A stretch of 13,639 bases of DNA from JAMOAD01 sp023621955 (GTDB lineage: Bacteria; Acidobacteriota; Aminicenantia; JAMOAD01): assembly GCA_035403085.1 (NCBI GenBank), contig DAONEM010000047.1:1-13639 (forward strand), given 5' to 3'. The notes under the pieces are model-generated. The model saw nothing but the letters and a program-made list of their open reading frames with translations, did not search any database and had not been told where the DNA came from. Made by a program: the position numbers and the translations under genes. Below, one piece after another: positions 6,116 through 13,525 of this stretch. Each line of letters opens with the position of its first letter. The stretch's first letter is position 1.

Positions 6116-7200
6116 GAATCGGCTACGATATCCGCCCCTTCCTCTCCCGGGAGACAGGAGTGGGGATCTACTGGCGCAACCTGCTTTTCTCCTTGGCCGC
6201 CATAGATCGGGAAGATGAGTTCTGCCTCTTCTCAGCCTCCTGGAAGGAGCGTTTTTTCAAGGATCGCCTCCCCCCCTTCGCCAGGAAGCGCTTCGTCGAT
6301 CTTCCCCTTCCCGTTCAGGCTCTCAACTCCCTCTGGTATAAGAGAAACTTTCCCCCTCTGGACCTCTTCTTCCTCCGTCCCCTGGACCTTGTCCACTCCC
6401 CTTCACCCCTTCCGACTCCTGGAGGGAAACGTAACATCCTCACCGTCCACGACCTGACCTTCTGGTTGAGGCCAGAGCTCGTCCAGGAGGATGCTCGAGC
6501 CTACTTCCGCAACCGCTTCGTCTCGGCCCTGGAGAGGGCCGACGGCGTCATCACCTCTTCGGAGACCGTCCGGAAACAATTCCGGGAGAACTTTCCCAAC
6601 TTCAACAAGAGGCGGGTCCGCACGGTCAATCCTGGAGGCGACCACCTTCCCCCGGGCGAACCCTGGCCTCTTCCGGTGGAGGGACCCTTTCTCCTCTTCG
6701 TGGGGACCGTGGAACTCCGCAAGAACATTCCCTTGCTTCTGAAGGCTTTTCAAGGAATCCGCTCCCGGGAGCCGAACCTCTCCCTTCTTCTCGTCGGCCA
6801 TGTCGAGAAGAACCTTCTTCCCCTCTTCCCCCAACCAGGAGTCACCCTCTTCGAAGAGTACCTCTCTCCCGCCAGGCTCAAATTTCTCATGGAGAAGGCG
6901 GAGATGTTGGTCTTTCCCTCTCTGGAAGAGGGATTCGGTCTTCCTATCCTCGAGGCGGCCTCGGCGAACCTTCCGGTCGTCGCCTCGGACATTCCCGTCT
7001 TTCGGGAGCTCTTCTCCCCCTTTCCCCTCCTCTTTCCACCCTCAGACCCTGAGCCCCTCGTAGAGACCGTCCTCTCACTCCTCTACGACTCATCTCTCAG
7101 GGAGGAGTGCAGGCGCCTGGGGAAGATTCTCTCAAGCCGTTATACCTGGAGCCGTTGCGCCGAAGAGGTCCTCAGCTTTTACAGGGAGATCGTCCCTTGA
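6112..7200 (+). CDS. GT4-type glycosyltransferase, first of a tandem pair
   Basis: A 362-residue GT-B-fold glycosyltransferase that transfers a sugar from a nucleotide-sugar to an unknown acceptor, probably at the cytosolic face for an envelope polysaccharide or glycolipid. The N-terminal acceptor half starts MRIGYDIRPFLSRETGVGIYWRN, with the glycine-rich loop typical of mannosyltransferase-like GT4 enzymes. VHDLTFW lies near residue 112. The C-terminal donor half starts near FLLFVGTVELRKN and carries the E273-x7-E281 motif (EGFGLPILE) that binds the donor sugar. The start ATG 6112 overlaps the nth stop and follows AAGGTGA. No membrane segment is evident. Acceptor and sugar are unknown. Confidence 0.9.
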   Translation: MRIGYDIRPFLSRETGVGIYWRNLLFSLAAIDREDEFCLFSASWKERFFKDRLPPFARKRFVDLPLPVQALNSLWYKRNFPPLDLFFLRPLDLVHSPSPLPTPGGKRNILTVHDLTFWLRPELVQEDARAYFRNRFVSALERADGVITSSETVRKQFRENFPNFNKRRVRTVNPGGDHLPPGEPWPLPVEGPFLLFVGTVELRKNIPLLLKAFQGIRSREPNLSLLLVGHVEKNLLPLFPQPGVTLFEEYLSPARLKFLMEKAEMLVFPSLEEGFGLPILEAASANLPVVASDIPVFRELFSPFPLLFPPSDPEPLVETVLSLLYDSSLREECRRLGKILSSRYTWSRCAEEVLSFYREIVP

Positions 7201-8285
7201 GAATCGCCGTCGACGGGTATGAGCTCCATGGAGGGTTCACAGGGGTCGGTCGATACCTGAGGAGCCTCCTCAAGAATCTTCTGAAGGTCAGCAGAGAGAA
7301 TAGCTACACCCTCTTCCTCCGGGAGCCCCTCGCAACACCTTGGGAGAGCGAGACGCTTGAGACGAGGGTCCTTTTCCCCTCCAGGGGAGGCTACACTCTC
7401 TGGCAAAACCAGAGGCTTCGCCCGGCCCTGGACCCTAAGCTCTTCGACCTCTTCTGGTCTCCCAACTACAACCTCCCCCTCTCCCCACCCCTCCCGTCAC
7501 TCTTGACGGTTCACGATGTCTCCTGGAAAGCCCTTCCCGAGGACTACACCTTCAGAGACAGAATCTTACGGGACCTGAAAAGCCGTCTCTCTTTCCCTAA
7601 GGCCAGGAAGATCTTCACCGATTCCTCCCATGGCCGCGGGGAGATTCTCCGCTTTTACCCCTCTCTCCCCCCCGAGAGAGTCTACCCCGTTCCCCTGGGG
7701 ATTGAGGAGAGCTTTCACCCCGCATCGGCCGAGGAGGTTACCCTCTTCCGCCGACGGTATAACCTGAAAGCATCAAGAGTTCTCGGCTTCCTGGGGACTT
7801 TTTTCCCGAGGCGCCACGTGGGAGCTTTGATCTCCGTCCTCCCGGCGGTCCGGCGTGAGTGTGACGTCGAGTTGCTCCTGGTCGGACGGAACGCGGACCC
7901 TTCTCTGACCCCTGAGGTCCTCTCCTCTTCCGGAGTCAGATGGATCGACCGTCTCGACGAGGCAGAGCTGAACTCGTTCTATTCAACCCTTTCCCTCTTC
8001 CTCTACCCCTCCTCCTACGAAGGCTTCGGATTTCCCCCCATGGAGGCCCTCTGTTGTGGAACTCCCCCGCTTCTTCTGTCCGGATCCTCTCTGGAAGAGT
8101 ACCTTACCGGTTGCTCGCTCTTCCTGGAAGAAGCCCAACCGGAGAAGATCTCCCGCATGATTCTCGACTACCTCGACCATGAAGAGGATCGAAAGCGTTC
8201 CCTTCTATCTAGGTGGAACCTTATGAGGCCGTGCTTTACATGGGAAAGAACCGCCAAAGAGTACCTCCCCCTCTTGGCCCCATAA
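7197..8285 (+). CDS. GT4-type glycosyltransferase, second of a tandem pair (TTG start)
   Basis: A 362-residue GT-B glycosyltransferase with the same layout as its upstream neighbour: RIAVDGYELHGGFTGVGRYLR at the N-terminus, LTVHDVSWK in the acceptor half, and E275-x7-E283 (EGFGFPPME) in the donor half. The start is placed at TTG 7197, whose last two bases form part of the previous TGA (TTGA overlap). AGGGAG lies upstream at 7182-7187, and the protein then starts at the same point as its paralogue. The frame is open further upstream to ATG 7107, but those codons lie inside the preceding gene and give no conserved sequence. The two proteins probably act in sequence on one glycan. No recognisable terminator follows; the next promoter starts about 20 bases after the stop. 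Confidence 0.88.
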   Translation: MRIAVDGYELHGGFTGVGRYLRSLLKNLLKVSRENSYTLFLREPLATPWESETLETRVLFPSRGGYTLWQNQRLRPALDPKLFDLFWSPNYNLPLSPPLPSLLTVHDVSWKALPEDYTFRDRILRDLKSRLSFPKARKIFTDSSHGRGEILRFYPSLPPERVYPVPLGIEESFHPASAEEVTLFRRRYNLKASRVLGFLGTFFPRRHVGALISVLPAVRRECDVELLLVGRNADPSLTPEVLSSSGVRWIDRLDEAELNSFYSTLSLFLYPSSYEGFGFPPMEALCCGTPPLLLSGSSLEEYLTGCSLFLEEAQPEKISRMILDYLDHEEDRKRSLLSRWNLMRPCFTWERTAKEYLPLLAP

Positions 8286-8305
8286 AATATCTCCCTCTCG
8301 CCGTT

Positions 8306-8327
8306 TCTGCTAGAATAGGGGAGCAGA
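8306..8327 (+). promoter_or_regulatory. radA promoter with a -10-centred dyad
   Basis: TGC-TAGAAT (8308-8316) is an extended -10 element with no good -35. It sits inside the dyad TCTGCT-N10-AGCAGA (8306-8327), a geometry typical of a repressor operator. Transcription would begin near 8323, inside the right half-site, so the dyad cannot act as an RNA hairpin and is better read as a DNA-binding site. Confidence 0.45.
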
Positions 8328-8338
8328 GGTTGAAAGTC

Positions 8339-8386
8339 ATGAAAGAGCAAGCCGCCCGAAGACTCAATGGAGGAGACGTTCTGTGA
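8339..8386 (+). CDS. 15-residue upstream ORF overlapping the radA start
   Basis: ATG 8339 follows AGAGGT with an 8-base spacer and encodes MKEQAARRLNGGDVL. It stops at a TGA (8384-8386) that overlaps the radA GTG start by GTGA. The radA ribosome-binding site GGAGGAG (8369-8375) lies inside it, so ribosomes on the small frame would pass over and then terminate at the radA start. It may be a coupling or leader peptide, or a chance frame. Confidence 0.35.
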   Translation: MKEQAARRLNGGDVL

Positions 8387-9747
8387 AGACAAAACTTCTC
8401 TACCGGTGCGGAGAGTGCGGCGCCACCTCTTTGAAGTGGGCGGGACGGTGCCCCGGATGCGGGGCCTGGAACACCCTAACCGAAGAGGTCGTCCAATCCG
8501 AAAAACGTTCTGCTTCGCACCGCTCCAAGGCCCCGGAAATCACTCCCCTCAAGGGGCTATCAGCCCTCGAAGAGAGCCGAATCACCACGGGCATCAGCGA
8601 GTTGGACCGCGTCCTGGGGGGAGGTTTCGTCAAGGGTGAGGTAGTCCTCCTGGGTGGAGAACCGGGAGTCGGAAAGTCCACGCTCCTCCTCCAGGCCGCC
8701 GAGAAACTCGCCTCTCAAGGCCATAAGGTGCTCTACGCTTCAGGCGAAGAGTCCTCCTCTCAGATCAAGATGAGAGCGGACCGTTTGGAGTTACCGGGGG
8801 AGAATATCTTCCTCCTCTCCACAAACAGTGCCGAGGAGATTCTCGAATCTCTGGATTCCCAGGAGTATGCGGTCTTGATCGTGGACTCCATTCAAACCGT
8901 CGCCTACGAGGGACTCGACACAGGCGCAGGATCGGTGGTACAGATCCGCGCCGTCGCCTCAGGGCTGATCGAGAAGGCGAAAACCACTGGCCTCATCGTT
9001 GTTCTTGTCGGCCACATCACCAAGGGTGGGGAGCTTGCGGGGCCGAAGGTTTTGGAACACCTCGTCGACGCCGTCCTCTACTTCGAAGGGGACCGCTTTC
9101 ATCAAGGCCGGATCCTCCGGGCTATCAAGAACCGTTTCGGAGCGTCCTTCGAAGTCGGCCTCTTCGAAATCACAGGACACGGGCTGATGCCCGTCGAGAA
9201 CCCTTTCTCCCTCTGGGAATCCGAAGAACGCTCCCAGGAGACCGGGGTCGCCATTCTTCCGGCCATCGAAGGGGCCCGACCCCTCCTCGTCGAGATCCAG
9301 GCCTTGGTCACCCCCTCCCCCTTTATGGGTAACCCCAGGCGGATCTTCTTAGGCGTCGACAGAAATCGTGGATCCATGCTCATCGCCGTCATGGAGAAAA
9401 GGCTTGGGGTAAAGTTTTTCCAAGACGACATTTTTGTCAAAGTTTCCGGCGGGCTCTCGCTCCAAGATCCGGCCATCGACCTCGCCATGGCCGCCGCCCT
9501 CCTCTCCTCCAAAACGGGGGTCAGAGCGAAGAACAATGCGGTCTTCCTCGGTGAAGTCTCACTGAGTGGGGAAGTACGTCCCCCCTACCTTCTGACTCCC
9601 AGGCTGAAAGAGGCTGTGAAGTTCGGCTTTCCCTTGATCGTTACGGCCCCTTCACCGGACCTGATCCTGCCGGAAGGGGCGCGTATCGATAGAATCAAGA
9701 CATTAACGGGCCTCCGTTCCTACTTTCATAAAAGGACTGAACCATGA
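8383..9747 (+). CDS. radA: DNA repair protein RadA (Sms)
   Basis: A 454-residue RecA-like ATPase that extends branch migration during recombinational repair and natural transformation. An N-terminal C4 zinc finger (C9, C12, C23, C26) is followed by Walker A GGEPGVGKST (K98), the RadA-specific KNRFG motif (249-253) and a C-terminal Lon-protease-like domain that serves as a DNA-binding scaffold. The length equals the usual 450-460. The start is GTG 8383, placed 7 bases after GGAGGAG, with the protein opening MKTKLLYRCGEC as in other RadA proteins. Its stop overlaps the PIN/TRAM gene by ATGA. The radA-yacL order matches Firmicutes-like clusters, although disA, which often sits between them, is absent here. 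Confidence 0.96.
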   Translation: MKTKLLYRCGECGATSLKWAGRCPGCGAWNTLTEEVVQSEKRSASHRSKAPEITPLKGLSALEESRITTGISELDRVLGGGFVKGEVVLLGGEPGVGKSTLLLQAAEKLASQGHKVLYASGEESSSQIKMRADRLELPGENIFLLSTNSAEEILESLDSQEYAVLIVDSIQTVAYEGLDTGAGSVVQIRAVASGLIEKAKTTGLIVVLVGHITKGGELAGPKVLEHLVDAVLYFEGDRFHQGRILRAIKNRFGASFEVGLFEITGHGLMPVENPFSLWESEERSQETGVAILPAIEGARPLLVEIQALVTPSPFMGNPRRIFLGVDRNRGSMLIAVMEKRLGVKFFQDDIFVKVSGGLSLQDPAIDLAMAAALLSSKTGVRAKNNAVFLGEVSLSGEVRPPYLLTPRLKEAVKFGFPLIVTAPSPDLILPEGARIDRIKTLTGLRSYFHKRTEP

Positions 9748-10733
9748 CATCACTCCTGTTTCCTTTACTCATCATCATCGTCACCACGGTCTCTTCCTAC
9801 TTTTACCCCTTTCTTCCGGCCCACCCGGCGGTCTCTTCCATCCTCGGCCTCTTCCTCTCTGTTCTCCTCCTTCTCCTCCTCCGACGTCTCTCACAGGGCC
9901 ACTTTGTCTCCTTCTGGGGAGGCACTTTGGGGTTCCTTCTTGGAGCCCTGATCGGCTTTCTGTTCTCCAAGACTCTGGGAGTCTTCGCGGTTCAGAGTCC
10001 CTTCTTCCCGATTCTCTTCCGGGGCGTCTTCCCTCTCTTAGGGTCCTATCTGGGTCTCCTTCAGCCGGATTGGTTTAAGCCTTCGGTTCTGAAAACGTTG
10101 GAAGAGGGCTCCTCCAAAGGATCATCGGTCAAGATCATCGACACCTCCGCCATCATTGATGGGCGGATGTCCGATATCTGCGAGACGGGCTTCTTCGAAG
10201 GAAGGCTCGTGGTTCCCTCCTTCGTTCTCAACGAGCTGCAACAGGTTTCTGATTCCTCGGATTCCCTCAAACGACAGCGAGGCAGAAGAGGCTTTGATAT
10301 CCTACAACAGCTCAAGAAGTGCCCCCACATCGACGTGGAAGTCTGCGAGACCGACTACCCGGAGATCAAAGAGGTCGATCTCAAACTCCTTCAGCTCGCG
10401 CGAGACCGCGGAGGGAAGATTATCACCACCGATTTCAACCTCAACAAGGTGGCGAAGATTCATGGAATCCAGATTCTCAACATCAACGAATTGGCCAACG
10501 CCCTCAAACCCGTCGTCCTCCCTGGAGAGCGGATCAAAGTTTACATTCTGAAAGAGGGAAAAGAGAAGGACCAGGGTGTCTCCTATCTGGAAGACGGGAC
10601 CATGGTGGTCGTGGACAACGCCCGTCGGATGATCGGCCAAACCATCGAGATCGCCGTCACCTCCGTCCTCCAAACCGTCGCCGGAAAGATGATCTTCGGG
10701 CGTTACGATACCAGCAGCCCCGAGCAGGAGTAA
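9744..10733 (+). CDS. PIN/TRAM-domain membrane protein (YacL-like)
   Basis: A 329-residue protein with four N-terminal membrane helices (about residues 2-24, 31-49, 60-80 and 90-112). A cytosolic PIN nuclease-like domain begins at IIDTSAIIDGR (D133, D139), continues through E164 in NELQ and D230 in TTDFN, and a C-terminal TRAM segment starts near LPGERIKVYILKEG. The acidic residues that bind metal in PIN ribonucleases are kept, so RNA cleavage near the membrane is plausible, but substrates of this family are not established. It is joined to radA by ATGA, with AAGGA upstream. In related clusters ispD usually follows; here the operon ends and AT-rich accessory DNA begins. Confidence 0.9.
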   Translation: MTSLLFPLLIIIVTTVSSYFYPFLPAHPAVSSILGLFLSVLLLLLLRRLSQGHFVSFWGGTLGFLLGALIGFLFSKTLGVFAVQSPFFPILFRGVFPLLGSYLGLLQPDWFKPSVLKTLEEGSSKGSSVKIIDTSAIIDGRMSDICETGFFEGRLVVPSFVLNELQQVSDSSDSLKRQRGRRGFDILQQLKKCPHIDVEVCETDYPEIKEVDLKLLQLARDRGGKIITTDFNLNKVAKIHGIQILNINELANALKPVVLPGERIKVYILKEGKEKDQGVSYLEDGTMVVVDNARRMIGQTIEIAVTSVLQTVAGKMIFGRYDTSSPEQE

Positions 10734-10750
10734 ACTCTAGAACCAGGATA

Positions 10751-10779
10751 AAGCGGCTATGGTGAAAAGCCTTTTTTTA
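10751..10779 (+). terminator. Weak candidate terminator after radA-yacL
   Basis: AAAGcGGCT and AGCC-TTTT can pair around the loop ATGGTGAAA, with one bulged base, and seven T residues follow. The GC core is only 4 base pairs, so efficiency is uncertain, but position and T-run fit the end of the operon. Confidence 0.35.
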
Positions 10780-10780
10780 T

Positions 10781-10828
10781 AACGGACACTCCATTTTTTT
10801 TGCCGATTAACAACGGACACTCCATTTT
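10781..10828. repeat. Two direct copies of a 17-base repeat, mobile-element-end-like
   Basis: AACGGACACTCCATTTT occurs at 10781-10797 and again at 10812-10828, 31 bases apart. The 13-base core CGGACACTCCATT recurs in the same orientation at 13627-13639, the last bases of the window. Repeated motifs near one end are a feature of IS ends with several transposase-binding sites, such as IS21-like elements. No transposase is present here, so the family is unassigned. Confidence 0.55.
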
Positions 10829-10986
10829 AAAGAAATTATTCATCCATGAATATCGTAGGTTACGATAATAAATACGTTTTCCCAGTATAATAGCAAGCCA
10901 TTAATGTTATCTTTTAAATGAATACGTTTTATTTTACATACTGATATTGATCTAATATCTTTATTATTAACAGAACGAAGGATAGC
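10829..10986. other. AT-rich spacer with tandem dyads
   Basis: This stretch is far more A/T-rich than the genes on its left and has no credible coding frame. It holds two adjacent inverted repeats, TATTCAT-CC-ATGAATA (10837-10852) and TATCGTA-GGT-TACGATA (10851-10867). A direct repeat AATACGTTTT occurs at 10871-10880 and again exactly 50 bases on at 10921-10930. A small hairpin GATATT-N5-AATATC lies near 10942-10960, close to the 3' end of the uvrA-like gene. None is followed by a clear T-run on the minus strand, so a terminator for that gene is not assured. Confidence 0.4.
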
Positions 10987-13254
10987 TTAGGCCCCCCAAC
11001 CAAAGCTCTTGGCCAGAAATCTCCCTGTGTGACTCTCTCGGATCTGGGCAATTCTCTCCGGAGGGCCAAAAGCAACGACGTTCCCTCCAAAGCGTCCCCC
11101 CTCCGGGCCCAAATCTATCACCCAATCCCCTTGAGAGATCACATCCAAGTTGTGTTCGATGATTATCACAGAGTTTCCATCGTCCACAAGGCTATGAAGG
11201 ACAAGCATGAGCTTCTGAATGTCCTCTCGATGAAGCCCTGTAGTTGGTTCGTCGAGGATGTAAACACCACCTTTCTTTCCCAGTTCCGCCGCCAGCTTCA
11301 GCCTTTGCGACTCTCCCCCCGAAAGTGTCGACAAGGGCTGCCCGAGGGTTAGATAACTAAGTCCTACTTTGCCAAGCATCTCAAGAGCCTTCTTCGTCCT
11401 TGCTTCGGAGAAGAGGGGCATCGCTTCTTCCACCGTCATAGAGAGAAGATCGTAGATGCTTCGCCCGTTCCAGAGAAGAGACAGAACCTTATCGGAGAAC
11501 CTTTTCCCGCCGCATTTTGGACAAAGGATTCTTACATCGTCAAGAAAGCTCATCTCTACTGAGAGCACCCCCGCTCCCTTGCATGCGGAGCAAGCTCCGG
11601 AGGAGTTGAAGCTGAAAAGAGAAGGGCTTTCCCCGGTTGCATGAGCGAAAGTCTTTCGAATCTGATCGAAGATTCCCAGAAAAGTTGCTGGATTTGAACG
11701 GCTATTCCCGGTTATTGGGTTTTGGTCCGCCACGACCACATCCCCATGCTGTTTAGCGAAAACACCGTGAACAAGAGAGCTCTTTCCACTTCCTGCAACT
11801 CCTGTAACGCAAACCAGAACTCCTTTAGGTATCTGAACAGTGATTCCTTTAAGGTTGTGAAGGGTGGCGTTTTCGATTTGCCACGCCTCTGTCCATTTTC
11901 GCCTATGTATCGGTTTTCCCTCCTGCTCTTTTCTCAAAGTTGCGACAGTTTTGGAGCCCGAATCGATATACTCTTCGATAGAACCGTTGAAGCAAATTTC
12001 CCCCCCAAAACGACCCGCCCCTGGCCCTACCTCGATAACATGATCTGCGGCGGCAATAAGGGTTTCATCGTGCTCCACGACAAAGACGGAGTTCCCATAG
12101 GCGACAAGACCCCGGAGAATGGTGATCAGCTGTTCAACATCCCGAGGGTGAAGACCTATAGTGGGTTCATCAAGGACATACATCAGACCGGTAAGGTCGC
12201 AGTCAAGCTGCCGGGCCATCTTTACTCTTTGGCTCTCCCCTCCGGAGAGGGTTGACACACACCTGTTCAGAGAGAGGTACCCCACTCCAATCCCGATAAG
12301 GTGGGAGAGAATCCCTCTCATCTTTCTCACTAGAGGCTCTGCAACTTCTCCTCTCACCGTGGCGAGCCATGCATCCAACTCCACCAACTCCCTCTCTACA
12401 ACATCCCCTATACCATAACCTTGAACGCGAGAAGAAAGAGCCACTTTGTTGAGGCGCCGGCCCTGACATTGGGAGCACTCCTCGTAAACGAGGAAACGTA
12501 GGCAGCTCTCCCTTCGCTCTCGAGGAAGTTCTTCACTGTCTCTGTTGATATAGAGCCTCTCCAGCTTTTGAACAACGCCTTCCCATACCTTGGAGTAGGT
12601 TCCCGCTCCGTGTTTTTTAATGATAGGTAAGGAACGGGCATAAAGAAGGGTGTTAAGTTCTTGATCCGCAAACTTTTCCAACGGTGTGTCGTTGTCAAAG
12701 AGTTCTGAACCGAGAAGTTCACGCCAATTCCAACCTCCGATCCGGTAGTCCGGGTGGAGGACGGCCCCCTCCTTTAGGGATTTCCTTCGATCGAGAAGGA
12801 GGTTAGGATCTATGCTTATTCTTCTTCCCAACCCTTTACATGCGGGGCACATTCCTTCGGGGTGATTGAATGAAAAATGAGAAGAGAGCAACCCAGGGAC
12901 GCTTCCACAACGGGAGAAGAGCATTCTTAGGTATGTGTAGACCTCTGTTGCGGTTCCCACGGTCGAACGAAGGGTGCGTCCCATTCTCTTTTGATCGATG
13001 ACAATAGAGGGAGGAAGATTTCGTATAGAGTCCACCTCCGGTCTAGAAAGTTTAGGAAGACGACGACGGGCAAAGGAGCTGAAGGTTTCGATGAGTTGAC
13101 GCTCGGCCTCTCGATGAACCGTGTCAAAGAGGAGTGAAGTCTTTCCAGAACCGGACACCCCTGTAAAGACAACAATCCGGTTTTTTGGTATATCCAGAGT
13201 AACCCCCTTCAGATTGTGAACGTGCGCATTCTCAACATGGATAGACTCTTTCAT
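10987..13254 (-). CDS. UvrA-like twin-ABC ATPase lacking the UvrB-binding domain (DrrC/UvrA2 type)
   Basis: A 755-residue cytosolic DNA-binding ATPase. NBD1 has Walker A GVSGSGKT (32-39), signature LSGGESQ (336-342) and Walker B with DEPTIG (362-367). NBD2 has GVAGSGKS (485-492), LSGGESQ (644-650) and DEPTTG (668-673). Zinc pairs are C136/C139, C260/C263, C555/C558 and C578/C581. Canonical UvrA has about 940 residues. Here TYLRMLFSRCG runs almost directly into HFSFNHPEGMCPACKG, so the UvrB-binding domain is missing. Related short UvrA proteins (DrrC of daunorubicin producers, UvrA2) protect DNA from intercalators or other lesions without normal excision. That role is inferred here. ATG 13254 gives the family N-terminus and has AGGA 7 bases upstream. 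An in-frame GTG at 13323 with a strong AGAGGTGA site would add 23 residues. Base use is more A/T-rich than in the left-hand genes, which suggests transfer. Confidence 0.88.
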   Translation of the reverse strand: MKESIHVENAHVHNLKGVTLDIPKNRIVVFTGVSGSGKTSLLFDTVHREAERQLIETFSSFARRRLPKLSRPEVDSIRNLPPSIVIDQKRMGRTLRSTVGTATEVYTYLRMLFSRCGSVPGLLSSHFSFNHPEGMCPACKGLGRRISIDPNLLLDRRKSLKEGAVLHPDYRIGGWNWRELLGSELFDNDTPLEKFADQELNTLLYARSLPIIKKHGAGTYSKVWEGVVQKLERLYINRDSEELPRERRESCLRFLVYEECSQCQGRRLNKVALSSRVQGYGIGDVVERELVELDAWLATVRGEVAEPLVRKMRGILSHLIGIGVGYLSLNRCVSTLSGGESQRVKMARQLDCDLTGLMYVLDEPTIGLHPRDVEQLITILRGLVAYGNSVFVVEHDETLIAAADHVIEVGPGAGRFGGEICFNGSIEEYIDSGSKTVATLRKEQEGKPIHRRKWTEAWQIENATLHNLKGITVQIPKGVLVCVTGVAGSGKSSLVHGVFAKQHGDVVVADQNPITGNSRSNPATFLGIFDQIRKTFAHATGESPSLFSFNSSGACSACKGAGVLSVEMSFLDDVRILCPKCGGKRFSDKVLSLLWNGRSIYDLLSMTVEEAMPLFSEARTKKALEMLGKVGLSYLTLGQPLSTLSGGESQRLKLAAELGKKGGVYILDEPTTGLHREDIQKLMLVLHSLVDDGNSVIIIEHNLDVISQGDWVIDLGPEGGRFGGNVVAFGPPERIAQIRESHTGRFLAKSFGWGA

Positions 13255-13335
13255 GCTCTCTTCCTTTCCCACGCAATTCATGCCCATGGCTCTCTTCTCT
13301 CCCTTGCTAAACGCTTGTGACACTGTGTTTCACCT

Positions 13336-13452
13336 CTATTTGAAGAACTTTTTCGGCCCCGGCTCAGCGCTCAACATCATTATTCTCTTGGATAGGAACT
13401 CTCCGCCATCCCCTTCCATAATTTGTAAAACCACTATTTTCGTTGATTTCAT
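13336..13452 (-). CDS. 38-residue upstream ORF in the uvrA-like leader
   Basis: An ATG at 13452 opens a 38-codon frame beginning MKSTKIVVLQIMEGDGGEFL and ending SAEPGPKKFFK, with a TAG at 13336-13338. The stop runs straight into AGGTGA, the ribosome-binding site of the GTG at 13323, so translation of this frame would deliver or block ribosomes at the downstream gene. There is no strong Shine-Dalgarno sequence before the ATG, and an in-frame TGA lies upstream. It could be a leader peptide, a small protein or chance. I recognise no homologue. Confidence 0.35.
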   Translation of the reverse strand: MKSTKIVVLQIMEGDGGEFLSKRIMMLSAEPGPKKFFK

Positions 13453-13464
13453 GACTTTATCAAC
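13442..13464. promoter_or_regulatory. Second dyad in the uvrA-like leader
   Basis: GTTGAT-N11-ATCAAC is a perfect 6-base inverted repeat. It covers the start codon of the 38-codon upstream ORF. The half-site differs by one base from that of the promoter dyad at 13504-13525, so both may bind one regulator. As RNA it could also fold over the small frame's start. Confidence 0.4.
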
Positions 13465-13503
13465 ATGGAGATGTTTTCATTTTCCGTCTTCTCTAAGTCC
13501 AGA

Positions 13504-13525
13504 GGTGATTATAGGCGACATCACC
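13504..13525 (-). promoter_or_regulatory. Promoter and operator-like dyad of the uvrA-like gene
   Basis: On the minus strand a perfect TATAAT lies at 13508-13513. The best-placed -35 (AAGAAT at 13531-13536) is poor. The -10 sits within the dyad GGTGAT-N10-ATCACC (13504-13525), the usual position for a repressor site. Transcription would start near 13500, giving a leader of roughly 180-250 bases. Confidence 0.4.

Noticed and set aside
11722..12255. 177-codon open frame on the plus strand opposite the uvrA-like gene
   Set aside because: It lies antisense to conserved ABC motifs and has no recognisable domain or ribosome-binding site.
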